Assembly (NCBI GenBank): GCA_028691095.1
Contig: JAQUZZ010000098.1
Location: 1-5,960 of the forward strand
DNA length: 5,960 bases
DNA from: Alistipes sp.
GTDB taxonomy: Bacteria > Bacteroidota > Bacteroidia > Bacteroidales > Rikenellaceae
Direction of reading: 5' to 3'
Shown here: positions 1 through 5,960 of the stretch, piece by piece
How the letters are laid out: each line of letters starts with the position of its first letter
How positions within the stretch are numbered: position 1 is the stretch's first letter
Translations under genes and position numbers: made by a program
Notes under the pieces: model-generated
Told to the model about the DNA's origin: nothing
Seen by the model: the letters and a program-made list of their open reading frames with translations, nothing else
The model's database searches: none

Positions 1-723
1 GTGTTCGGGGTGGAGGGCATACTCTGTGGCCATGGGGGTGTCGCGGAAGAGCTGGAGCTGGTGGAACTTCACGCTGTGCAGGGGTAGCGCGTTGATCGTG
101 TCGATCTCCGCGGCCATCATTTCACGGCTTTCGCCCGGCAGCCCGAGAATGATGTGACCTCCCACGGCTATGCCGCGTTCGGCCGTCAGGGTGATTGCCT
201 GTTGTGCGGTGGCAAAGTCGTGCCCGCGATGAATCCGTTGGAGTGTGGTGTCGTAGCAGGACTCGATGCCAAACTCGATGGTGATGTAGTGCGTTCGATT
301 CAGCGTAGCGAAGTAGTCGAGTTTCTCCTCGTCGATGCAGTCGGGGCGGGTTCCGATGATGATACCCCGAATCTGGGGAATCTGGAGAACCTGTGCGTAG
401 ATCTCCCGAATGCGCTCCAGGGGTGCATGGGTGTTGGAGTAGGATTGGAAGTAGACCAAATAGCCCTCCGCTTTCCGGTAGCGTCGGGTGTGAAATTCGA
501 TGCCCTCCTCGATCTGTTGCCGGATGCTCTTGTCGGGTGTGCAGTAGGAGGGTGAGAAGGCGTTGTTGTTGCAGAAGGTGCACCCTCCTGTGGTGAGCGT
601 GCCGTCCCGATTGGGACAGGAGAAGCCGCTGTTGACAGAGAGCTTCTGCAATCGCGTGCCGAAGCGTTGGCGAAAGTAGCCGGAATAACTGTTATATCGA
701 CGTTCGTCGCCCCAAGGATACAT
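1..723 (-). CDS. yhcC: YhcC/TIGR01212-family radical SAM protein, 3' end cut by window edge
   Basis: I translated the minus strand from an ATG at 723; the frame stays open for 241 codons to base 1, so the C-terminus (probably some 60-70 residues of a family usually about 300 long) lies outside. The family signature is clear: FSCPNRDG...GGCTFCN places the three [4Fe-4S]-binding cysteines at residues 36, 48 and 51, in the long C-x11-C-x2-C spacing also found in E. coli YhcC. Further family matches are IGTRPDCI (123-130), ITIEFGIES (147-155), RGHDF (166-170), GLPGE (194-198) and VKFHQLQLF (218-226). The start is supported by the N-terminus MYPWGDERRYNSYS, which resembles Bacteroidetes homologues as I remember them. 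Role: a cytoplasmic SAM-cleaving enzyme. The B. subtilis relative YtqA (MnmL) has been linked to tRNA wobble-uridine (mnm5s2U) synthesis; extending that to this protein is inference. It appears to be transcribed separately from dinF, from a promoter at 791-798. Confidence 0.93.
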   Translation of the reverse strand, partial: MYPWGDERRYNSYSGYFRQRFGTRLQKLSVNSGFSCPNRDGTLTTGGCTFCNNNAFSPSYCTPDKSIRQQIEEGIEFHTRRYRKAEGYLVYFQSYSNTHAPLERIREIYAQVLQIPQIRGIIIGTRPDCIDEEKLDYFATLNRTHYITIEFGIESCYDTTLQRIHRGHDFATAQQAITLTAERGIAVGGHIILGLPGESREMMAAEIDTINALPLHSVKFHQLQLFRDTPMATEYALHPEH

Positions 724-790
724 AGCAAGAAGGTTTCGTAGATGAATACCGCTTCGATTAGTCGAAGAGAGGGGGGGTTCCCAATGCCCA

Positions 791-798
791 CAAAAGTA
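791..798 (-). promoter_or_regulatory. Bacteroidetes-type -7 element for the radical SAM gene
   Basis: The minus strand reads TACTTTTG, an exact match to the Bacteroidetes sigma factor -7 consensus TAnnTTTG. It lies 67 bases before the ATG at 723, which would give a leader of roughly 60 bases. No convincing -33 TTTG is present at the usual spacing, so the assignment rests on the -7 match and on its place in the gap after dinF. The ten bases CCTACTTTTG are identical to those at the dinF promoter. Confidence 0.5.
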
Positions 799-882
799 GG
801 TTAAATTTACCGAAGTTTCACCCCTTAGGCTCCACCCGCTCCTTCTTTCCGCGATCCGAGGGTGAGTCGCTCCTCGAAAGGG

Positions 883-2184
883 CTACCGCTGGGAGGGAAG
901 AAAGCGCAGGCCGTGGGTCATGTAGTATTGTAGGATGCCGCGCAGGAGGATAAAGAGGGTGAAGGCTCCCCACAGCGCATCGTTTCCGAGCCAAGGTTTC
1001 AGTCCAAAGTAGCACCCGAAGAAGCCGACCATCGAGAGTGCCACAGCGTTGCGCATGACGCGGGTTTGGGTGGTGCCGATGAGGATGCCGTCGAGAATGA
1101 AGGGAAAGAAGGAGGCGATCGGAATCAGAATCAACCAAGGAAGATAGGCGCGGGATGCCGAGAGAATCGCTTCGCTGTCGGTGAAGAAGGAGAGCACCCA
1201 GTCCCCTCCAAAGGCATATCCGAACCTATAGAGCAGCGAGATGATGCCGCCCCAGAGGATCAGCCGTCGGGTGCACCGACGAAGCATCAGGGCGTTGCCT
1301 GCCCCATAGTAGCGACCGGCGAGTGCCTCTCCGGCAAAGGCAAAACCGTCGAGCAGGTAGGAGTAGAGTGTGAAGAGTTGCATGAGCACCATGTTGACCG
1401 CCAACAGCGTGTCGCCCATGCCTGAGGAGGCGGAGGTGAAGAACGTGTAGACGATGACAATGCAGGCCGTACGAAGAAAAATATCGCGGTTGATGCGGAA
1501 AAACCGGAGCATCGGGGCGAGCTTCAGACTCTCTCGCCAGGAGATATAACGACGGAAGCGATGGTAGTGGATTCCCCACAAGAGTGCTCCGCAGGTCAGT
1601 CCGCTATATTGGGCGACGACCGTACCCCATGCAACGCCCTCAAGTCCCCAACCTAAGCCCACCGCAAAATAGAGGCAACAGAGGATGTTGATGACGTTGA
1701 TGAGTATCGAGATATACATCGGGAAGCGGGAGTTCTGCATTCCGATAAACCAACCTTGAAGTGCGAAGAGAGAGATCGTGGCTGGAGCCGCCAGAATACG
1801 GATCTGGAAGTAGGTGGCTGCATACTCCATCACGCGAGGCGACCCGTTCATCAGGCTCAACGTCCATTTACCGATCGGATGGCGCAGCAGCACCAGCAGC
1901 AGGGCGCACACCAAGGCTACGGTAAGCCCACGGACGAGGATTGCCCCCGCTTCGGTAAAGTTGCGGGAGCCGTAGGCTTGGGCCGTCAGTCCGCTGGATC
2001 CCATGCGCAGGAAGGCAAAATTCCAATAGATGAAGTTGAAGAGTGTGGTGCCGATCGACACCCCTCCGATCAGTGCATCGTCGCCCAAATGACCCATGAT
2101 CGCCAAATCCACCACCCCTAACAGCGGGACAGTGATGTTGGAGATGACATTGGGCAGCGCCAAGGCGAGAATTTTCCGATCCAT
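883..2184 (-). CDS. dinF: DinF-type MATE family efflux transporter
   Basis: This is a 433-residue, strongly hydrophobic inner-membrane protein with about 12 predicted helices. It is an antiporter of the MATE superfamily, which exports cationic drugs or metabolites at the expense of a proton or sodium gradient; the substrate cannot be told from sequence. Several blocks match E. coli DinF: LALPNVISNITVPLLGVVD (residues 8-26), GLTAQAYG (65-72), INRDIFLR (231-238), AVNMVLMQL (262-270), YLLDGFAFAGEA (276-287) and WLGNDALWGAFTLFILLRG (398-416). D26 in the first helix corresponds to the conserved ion-coupling aspartate. The frame could open 21 codons earlier, at 2247, but I place the start at 2184. 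The conserved protein begins there, the extra segment is not family-like, and a -7 element (2189-2196) sits inside that extension. It is transcribed divergently from the fumarase, and no strong terminator was seen after its TAG at 883-885. Confidence 0.95.
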   Translation of the reverse strand: MDRKILALALPNVISNITVPLLGVVDLAIMGHLGDDALIGGVSIGTTLFNFIYWNFAFLRMGSSGLTAQAYGSRNFTEAGAILVRGLTVALVCALLLVLLRHPIGKWTLSLMNGSPRVMEYAATYFQIRILAAPATISLFALQGWFIGMQNSRFPMYISILINVINILCCLYFAVGLGWGLEGVAWGTVVAQYSGLTCGALLWGIHYHRFRRYISWRESLKLAPMLRFFRINRDIFLRTACIVIVYTFFTSASSGMGDTLLAVNMVLMQLFTLYSYLLDGFAFAGEALAGRYYGAGNALMLRRCTRRLILWGGIISLLYRFGYAFGGDWVLSFFTDSEAILSASRAYLPWLILIPIASFFPFILDGILIGTTQTRVMRNAVALSMVGFFGCYFGLKPWLGNDALWGAFTLFILLRGILQYYMTHGLRFLPSQR

Positions 2185-2188
2185 GGCG

Positions 2189-2196
2189 CAAAAGTA
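2189..2196 (-). promoter_or_regulatory. Bacteroidetes-type -7 element abutting the dinF start
   Basis: The minus strand reads TACTTTTG followed by CGCC and then the ATG at 2184, an exact TAnnTTTG match only four bases before the start codon. Transcription from such an element would begin at or next to the ATG, giving a leaderless or nearly leaderless mRNA. No clear -33 TTTG was found. The element lies within the coding extension implied by the alternative upstream ATG at 2247, so the two readings are mutually exclusive if this promoter is the main one. Confidence 0.55.
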
Positions 2197-2351
2197 GGAA
2201 CTTTTCCGCAGAGTGCAGCCTCCGAGCCCTGTAATTGCACGCGACAAAGAGCCCTGTGCCGAATCTGAACACCGCGATGCCCCATGTCGAGAGCGGGGAA
2301 TCCGACACCGGAGTTTTGACAGGGGGAGGCATAGGAATCCGAATTGTTTAT

Positions 2352-2359
2352 TATCTTTG
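2352..2359 (+). promoter_or_regulatory. Bacteroidetes-type -7 element for the fumarase gene
   Basis: TATCTTTG matches the TAnnTTTG consensus exactly and sits in an AT-rich stretch inside an otherwise GC-richer gap. It ends 34 bases before the fumarase ATG at 2394, implying a leader of roughly 30 bases that is A-rich and lacks an obvious Shine-Dalgarno sequence, as is usual in Bacteroidetes. A TTTTG occurs at 2314-2318, but that is too far upstream for the normal -33 spacing. Confidence 0.6.
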
Positions 2360-2393
2360 TCTCATCGAAAACTTCTAAAACTCGAATACCATC

Positions 2394-4004
2394 ATGGCTG
2401 AATTTATCTATCAAGAGCCGTTTCCCCTCTCGGAGGATACGACCGAGTATCGTCTGTTGACGCGGGATTATGTGAAAACCGTAACGTGTGACGGTCGTAA
2501 GATGTTGCATATCGACCCCAAGGGGTTGGAATTGTTGGCCAAAGAGGCCTTTGCCGATGTCTCTTTCTATCTGCGTGCTGCGCATCTTCAGAAATTGGCA
2601 AACATCCTCAAAGATCCCGAAGCCACCGACAACGACAAGTTTGTAGCCTATACGATGCTGCTCAATCAGACCGTGGCTGCCCAAGGAGAACTCCCGACGT
2701 GTCAGGATACCGGTACGGCCATTGTTATGGGCAAAAAGGGCGAGAACGTCTACACCGGTGCCAATGATGCCGAAGCACTCTCCAAAGGAATCTATGAGAC
2801 CTATCGGGATCGCAACCTGCGTTACTCTCAGGTGGTTCCCTTCACGATGACCGAAGAGAAGAACACCGGAACCAACCTTCCGGCTCAAATCGACCTCTAT
2901 GCTACACAGGGTGATAAATATAGTTTTCTTTTTGTCACCAAAGGGGGCGGTTCGGCCAACAAAACGTTTCTTTATCAGCAGACCAAGGCGTTGCTCAACG
3001 AGGAGTCGCTCACGAAGTTCATCCGGCAACACATTATGGATTTGGGAACCTCGGCTTGCCCCCCGTACCATTTGGCTTTGGTGATCGGAGGAACTTCGGC
3101 CGAGATGAACCTCGCTACCGTAAAGAAGGCCTCCACCGGTTACTTGGATCACCTTCCGACCTCCGGCAATGAGGGCGGTCGTGCCTTCCGTGACACCGAA
3201 TGGGAGGAGAAGGTGCTGAAAATCTGCAGTGAGAGCGGTGTCGGAGCTCAGTTTGGCGGAAAATATTTTGTACACGACGTTCGGGTGATTCGTTTGCCCC
3301 GTCATGCCGCCTCTTGTCCCGTAGGACTGGGGGTTAGTTGCAGTGCCGACCGTAACATCAAGGCGAAGATTACCAGCGAGGGCATCTTCTTGGAACAGTT
3401 GGAGAAGAATCCTGCTCGCTTCCTGCCCAAAGAGGCTCCGGGGATGAAACCGGCCGTAGAGATCGACTTGGATGAGGGAATGGATAAGGTGCGTGCAATT
3501 CTCGCTCAATATCCGGTGAAGACACGGCTCAATCTGAAGGGAACGCTGATCGTGGCGCGGGACATCGCCCATGCGCAGATCAAAGCGATGCTCGATGCCG
3601 GCAAGCCGATGCCCGAATACTTCAAGAAACACCCGATCTACTATGCGGGCCCGGCCAAAACGCCGCAAGGTATGGCCTCCGGCAGCTTCGGCCCCACCAC
3701 CGCAGGGCGTATGGATCCCTATGTGGATCTGTTCCAGGATCACGGAGGTTCCATGATTATGGTGGCCAAAGGAAATCGCTCCCAAGCGGTGACCGATGCG
3801 TGCCAGAAACACGGTGGCTTCTACTTGGGTTCGATCGGAGGACCCGCTGCGGTCTTGGCCAAGAATAGCATCAAAAAGGTTGAGGTGGTCGACTTCCCTG
3901 AATTGGGCATGGAGGCCGTGCGTAAGATCTATGTCGAGAATTTCCCCGCCTTTATCATCGTGGACGACAAAGGCAACGATTTTTTCGCTGAATTTAAGAA
4001 ATAA
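2394..4004 (+). CDS. fumA: Class I fumarate hydratase (iron-sulfur fumarase)
   Basis: The product is a complete 536-residue cytoplasmic enzyme that interconverts fumarate and L-malate using a [4Fe-4S] cluster with one open iron site. It aligns along its full length with E. coli FumA (548 residues), from YQEPFPL near the start to [15 protein letters not shown] at the end. The three cluster cysteines are C103 (PTCQDTGTA), C222 (SACPPYH) and C316 (VSCSADR). Active-site residues known from the Leishmania class I enzyme are also present: D105, R143, H304, R389, T435, R439 and K459. The N-terminal half (about 20-300) is the fumarase N domain and the C-terminal part (about 320-530) the beta-type C domain. 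Such fumarases are sensitive to oxygen, which fits an anaerobe. In Bacteroidales the likely direction is malate to fumarate, feeding fumarate reduction and succinate formation; that is pathway inference, since no neighbouring gene here belongs to it. It is monocistronic, with a promoter at 2352-2359 and a hairpin at 4122-4174. Confidence 0.98.
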   Translation: MAEFIYQEPFPLSEDTTEYRLLTRDYVKTVTCDGRKMLHIDPKGLELLAKEAFADVSFYLRAAHLQKLANILKDPEATDNDKFVAYTMLLNQTVAAQGELPTCQDTGTAIVMGKKGENVYTGANDAEALSKGIYETYRDRNLRYSQVVPFTMTEEKNTGTNLPAQIDLYATQGDKYSFLFVTKGGGSANKTFLYQQTKALLNEESLTKFIRQHIMDLGTSACPPYHLALVIGGTSAEMNLATVKKASTGYLDHLPTSGNEGGRAFRDTEWEEKVLKICSESGVGAQFGGKYFVHDVRVIRLPRHAASCPVGLGVSCSADRNIKAKITSEGIFLEQLEKNPARFLPKEAPGMKPAVEIDLDEGMDKVRAILAQYPVKTRLNLKGTLIVARDIAHAQIKAMLDAGKPMPEYFKKHPIYYAGPAKTPQGMASGSFGPTTAGRMDPYVDLFQDHGGSMIMVAKGNRSQAVTDACQKHGGFYLGSIGGPAAVLAKNSIKKVEVVDFPELGMEAVRKIYVENFPAFIIVDDKGNDFFAEFKK

Positions 4005-4121
4005 GCACAACGGACTATTTGTTGGCAATTAACGCATCTGTATATCAAGCGTATGCCGTGACGAGAGGACTCGATCGGTGATCGAAGGACAATCGCACGC
4101 TGTGCGTAGTATATCGGATTC

Positions 4122-4174
4122 TATCCCAAACAGAGGAGGAGAACGTGTTTCGTTCTCCTCCTCTGTTTGGGATA
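4122..4174. terminator. Perfect 24-bp hairpin between convergent genes, likely bidirectional terminator
   Basis: Bases 4122-4145 pair without mismatch with 4151-4174 around a five-base loop (TGTTT). The core of the left arm is AGAGGAGGAGAACG and of the right arm CGTTCTCCTCCTCT. The hairpin lies 117 bases past the fumarase stop and 37 bases past the stop of the minus-strand gene at 4212, where a shared terminator would be expected. Neither strand has a clear T run after the stem, so it is not a textbook intrinsic terminator. It could instead act as a 3'-end stabilising or RNase III-processed structure. Confidence 0.7.
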
Positions 4175-4211
4175 TGTGGGTAAGGGGGGCGTTTGTATAG
4201 AGGATGATGGC

Positions 4212-5771
4212 CTACGGAACCTGTGGGTTGGCAGGTTGTGAAAACTTAATCTCTACCTCGTCAAGGATCGGGCGTCCGGTGAGGTCGATTGGGAACCATT
4301 GCTCGTGGAGTTTCACCATGGCCTTGCCGAAATTGAAACTCGTCGCATCCTCAAATTGGAACGGAATGGCGATGGTGCCATCGCGACGTATATATCCGTA
4401 GCGATCCTGCTCGTCACGTGCCGCAAACGGATCGCTGTCGATACATCCAATCCACGTGTAGCGCAGGGGAACTAACTCTTCGCCGTTTCGCCCGAAGAGA
4501 CCCGAGAGTCCCTCAAAGGAGGCCATGGCGATGCCTTGGCGACAATCCCATTCCAGTAATTCATATTTCCAAGGGAGAATCTCTTCTCCGTGTTTGTTGA
4601 TCAGACCGAAGCCCTCCTCGGTTTGCACCACGGCGCGTCCTTCGCAAAATCGATCGACCCACAGGTATTGACACCCGATGAGTTCGACCCCCTTCTCGTC
4701 GACATAACCCCATCGGTCGTGAAACTCCACCTCGGAGAGTCCGTCGGAGAGCGAGGGCGCGACACTGGTATAGCGATGCAGTAGTTTTTGACGTCGTAGG
4801 AGCCATTGCGCATCCTGTGTTGTCTCCTTCTGTGGATGATTGTGCGCTTGTTGCAGGGTCTCGGCATAGGATCCGTAGAGCTCCAAGGGAGTCCGATCGG
4901 TTTTCAGTGCCTCCAAGAGTTGCAGAAGCCGAATGCGATCCCATTCGATGTGCGGAAGATCGGATAGCATCTCTACAAGCTCGATCATGGGACGGCATTG
5001 GGAGCGTTGGGCAATATCGCGAAACAACGAGATCAGAGGGGTATAGAGGATGGGTAACTTAAACATCGAAGAGCCTTGCAGAAAACGACATGTTGCGGGT
5101 TCCTCCTGAAGAACCTTGAGCCCTAACGTATATAGGGAACAGACTAAATTGTCGCTGTTCAAGAGCAGTTCTTCGCCTTGTGCATCCAATTCGGGATGGA
5201 ACGCGGGCGCTGCGATCTGTTCCAAATCAATCAGGTGTAGGGATCCGTCTTCAGGATGCACCAAGAGGGTGGAAGCGTGAAGGTTGCGGTGGGCAAAGGG
5301 TGTGCTGAGTAACCATAAGGCCATCTGCGAGAAATCTTCATAGAGTTGCGAGAGTCGCACTCGATCTTGATGGTGCAGGCATTGGTCGATGTATTCGTTG
5401 AAATAGATCCATGCCGCAGCACGCTCCATCAGAATGAGATCGACATATTGAGGTGTGTCGTCGTGGTCGAATACCAACATCTCCTGAGGAAGATAATGAA
5501 ACTCCCCGATGTAAGGGGTGTCGAGCGAGGAGAGGTATTGATCCACATATCGAATATGGAGTAAATTGTCATCAGAACCATACAGATACTTGAGTGTGTA
5601 CTCTTTCCCTTGCCATCGCACCGGAAAGCAAATCATCTCCGAGGTGTAGAAGGAAGAGGGTGCACCCGTGAGGGGATCCGTGATGGCTTCGATGCCTTGC
5701 AGGGTTTTGAATCGTCCGTACGGATTACTCAAGGATTCGATCAGTGGATGAATAGAGATAGAGGTGTTCAT
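4212..5771 (-). CDS. Degenerate protein-kinase-like domain fused to WG beta repeats
   Basis: This is a 519-residue protein without signal peptide or membrane helix, so probably cytoplasmic. Residues about 40-225 look like a protein-kinase fold. K61 (EYTLKYLY) fits the beta3 lysine, ILMER (113-117) the hinge and AHRNLHASTLLV (160-171) the catalytic loop. LIDLEQ (180-185) fits the DFG position and D207 (SDNLVCSLYTLGLKVL) the alpha-F aspartate. The catalytic aspartate of HRD is N163, the loop lysine is H165, the metal-binding asparagine is T168, and DFG reads DLE. No glycine-rich loop is evident. I infer a pseudokinase or very divergent kinase. Residues 230-340 are a helical linker. From 354 come WG repeats (WGYVDEKG, FGLINKHG, SGLFGRNG, YGYIRRDG) starting at 354, 388, 423 and 458, with a partial one at 492; these are usually protein-binding modules. 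The start at 5771 is the first ATG after an in-frame TAA. I cannot name a partner or substrate. Confidence 0.88.
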   Translation of the reverse strand: MNTSISIHPLIESLSNPYGRFKTLQGIEAITDPLTGAPSSFYTSEMICFPVRWQGKEYTLKYLYGSDDNLLHIRYVDQYLSSLDTPYIGEFHYLPQEMLVFDHDDTPQYVDLILMERAAAWIYFNEYIDQCLHHQDRVRLSQLYEDFSQMALWLLSTPFAHRNLHASTLLVHPEDGSLHLIDLEQIAAPAFHPELDAQGEELLLNSDNLVCSLYTLGLKVLQEEPATCRFLQGSSMFKLPILYTPLISLFRDIAQRSQCRPMIELVEMLSDLPHIEWDRIRLLQLLEALKTDRTPLELYGSYAETLQQAHNHPQKETTQDAQWLLRRQKLLHRYTSVAPSLSDGLSEVEFHDRWGYVDEKGVELIGCQYLWVDRFCEGRAVVQTEEGFGLINKHGEEILPWKYELLEWDCRQGIAMASFEGLSGLFGRNGEELVPLRYTWIGCIDSDPFAARDEQDRYGYIRRDGTIAIPFQFEDATSFNFGKAMVKLHEQWFPIDLTGRPILDEVEIKFSQPANPQVP

Positions 5772-5811
5772 TCTTCTTGAAGTACAATGTGCTATTTATT
5801 AGCAATCATGC

Positions 5812-5821
5812 CATACGTATG
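5812..5821. repeat. 10-bp perfect palindrome upstream of the kinase-like/WG gene
   Basis: CATACGTATG is its own reverse complement and extends to an imperfect 16-base inverted repeat at 5809-5824 (one mismatched pair per half). It lies about 40 bases upstream of the ATG at 5771, in a gap where I could not find a convincing TAnnTTTG promoter. It could be an operator for a dimeric regulator, but a palindrome this short also arises by chance. Confidence 0.25.
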
Positions 5822-5901
5822 ACAAACGGGATGGAATGGATCGCTTGTTCTTTCTGTTGTGTAGAAGCTGTTTTACGTTCGTTCATAAATCAAGCCACTT
5901 C

Positions 5902-5960
5902 TTAGAATAGAAGATTGGTGCTGATGGAGCCGATATTCATCATGTTGATCAGATCGGTCA
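5902..5960 (-). CDS. C-terminal end of an unidentified protein, rest beyond the window
   Basis: On the minus strand the last 18 codons before a TAA at 5902-5904 read TDLINMMNIGSISTNLLF. Codon choice (ACC, GAT, CTG, ATC, AAC, GGC, TCC) resembles the neighbouring genes, and the gene would lie 130 bases upstream of, and on the same strand as, the kinase-like/WG gene. I do not recognise the protein from so short a tail. A second minus frame stays open to a stop at 5873-5875 but has a less protein-like composition. The plus strand also has an ATG at 5924 that stays open to the edge, so the assignment is tentative. Confidence 0.4.
   Translation of the reverse strand, partial: TDLINMMNIGSISTNLLF

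Noticed and set aside
122..791. Several open frames of 60-163 codons on both strands at the left end
   Set aside because: They overlap the radical SAM gene, whose own frame is open to the window edge and carries the cysteine motif and family blocks. The others have arginine-, serine- and histidine-rich shadow compositions.
857..876. Possible weak hairpin after dinF (CGAGG/CCTCG with a ten-base loop)
   Set aside because: Only five base pairs, a large loop and no T run on the minus strand; too weak to call a terminator.
2185..2247. Upstream ATG at 2247 as the dinF start
   Set aside because: The extra 21 residues do not resemble the DinF N-terminus, and they overlap the likely promoter element at 2189-2196.
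2118..4028. A 636-codon open frame on the minus strand opposite the entire fumarase gene
   Set aside because: It lies in the codon-on-codon antisense frame, where stops would need the sense codons TTA, CTA or TCA; the fumarase gene avoids these, so the frame stays open as a side effect of codon bias. Its translation resembles no family I know, while the plus strand is an unmistakable fumarase.
4071..4106. Two five-base-pair stems (TCGAT/ATCGA at 4071-4085 and CGCAC/GTGCG at 4094-4106) after the fumarase
   Set aside because: Short stems of this kind are frequent by chance, and the adjacent 24-bp hairpin explains termination far better.
5806..5886. A 26-codon minus-strand frame beginning MNERKTASTQQKEQ
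   Set aside because: A frame this short is expected by chance, it has no recognisable motif or ribosome binding site, and it contains the palindrome at 5812-5821. Conservation in relatives would be needed before calling it a gene.

Overview
The window reads as chromosomal DNA from an anaerobic member of the Bacteroidales. Three things point that way. Matches to the Bacteroidetes sigma factor -7 consensus (TAnnTTTG) lie upstream of three genes. No obvious Shine-Dalgarno sequences were seen. The gene set also fits: an oxygen-sensitive class I fumarase, a DinF-type MATE transporter, a YhcC-type radical SAM protein and a WG-repeat protein. The genus cannot be fixed from the sequence alone. No insertion sequence, CRISPR array, tRNA, rRNA or attachment site was seen.

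Layout, left to right. Bases 1-723 (minus strand) hold the first 241 codons of a YhcC/TIGR01212 radical SAM protein, which runs off the left edge. A 159-base gap with its own promoter separates it from dinF (883-2184, minus), a 12-helix multidrug/toxin-extrusion transporter. A 209-base divergent promoter region (2185-2393) lies between dinF and a complete class I fumarate hydratase (2394-4004, plus). The fumarase converges on a minus-strand gene at 4212-5771. The 207 bases between them hold a perfect 24-bp hairpin that probably ends transcription in both directions. The gene at 4212-5771 encodes a cytoplasmic protein with a degenerate protein-kinase fold followed by about four and a half WG beta repeats. 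Bases 5772-5960 hold a small palindrome and, at the right edge, what looks like the C-terminal end of another minus-strand gene.

The genes do not form one pathway. Fumarase is central metabolism (malate/fumarate, probably feeding fumarate reduction), DinF is an exporter, the radical SAM protein is probably a tRNA wobble-uridine modification enzyme, and the kinase-like/WG protein is of unknown function. Each complete gene appears to be its own transcription unit. The least ordinary item is the kinase-like/WG protein, whose catalytic motifs are eroded (HRN in place of HRD, DLE in place of DFG). I found no convincing evidence of a wholly new multi-gene system here, but this gene and whatever lies upstream of it, past the right edge, deserve the closest look.
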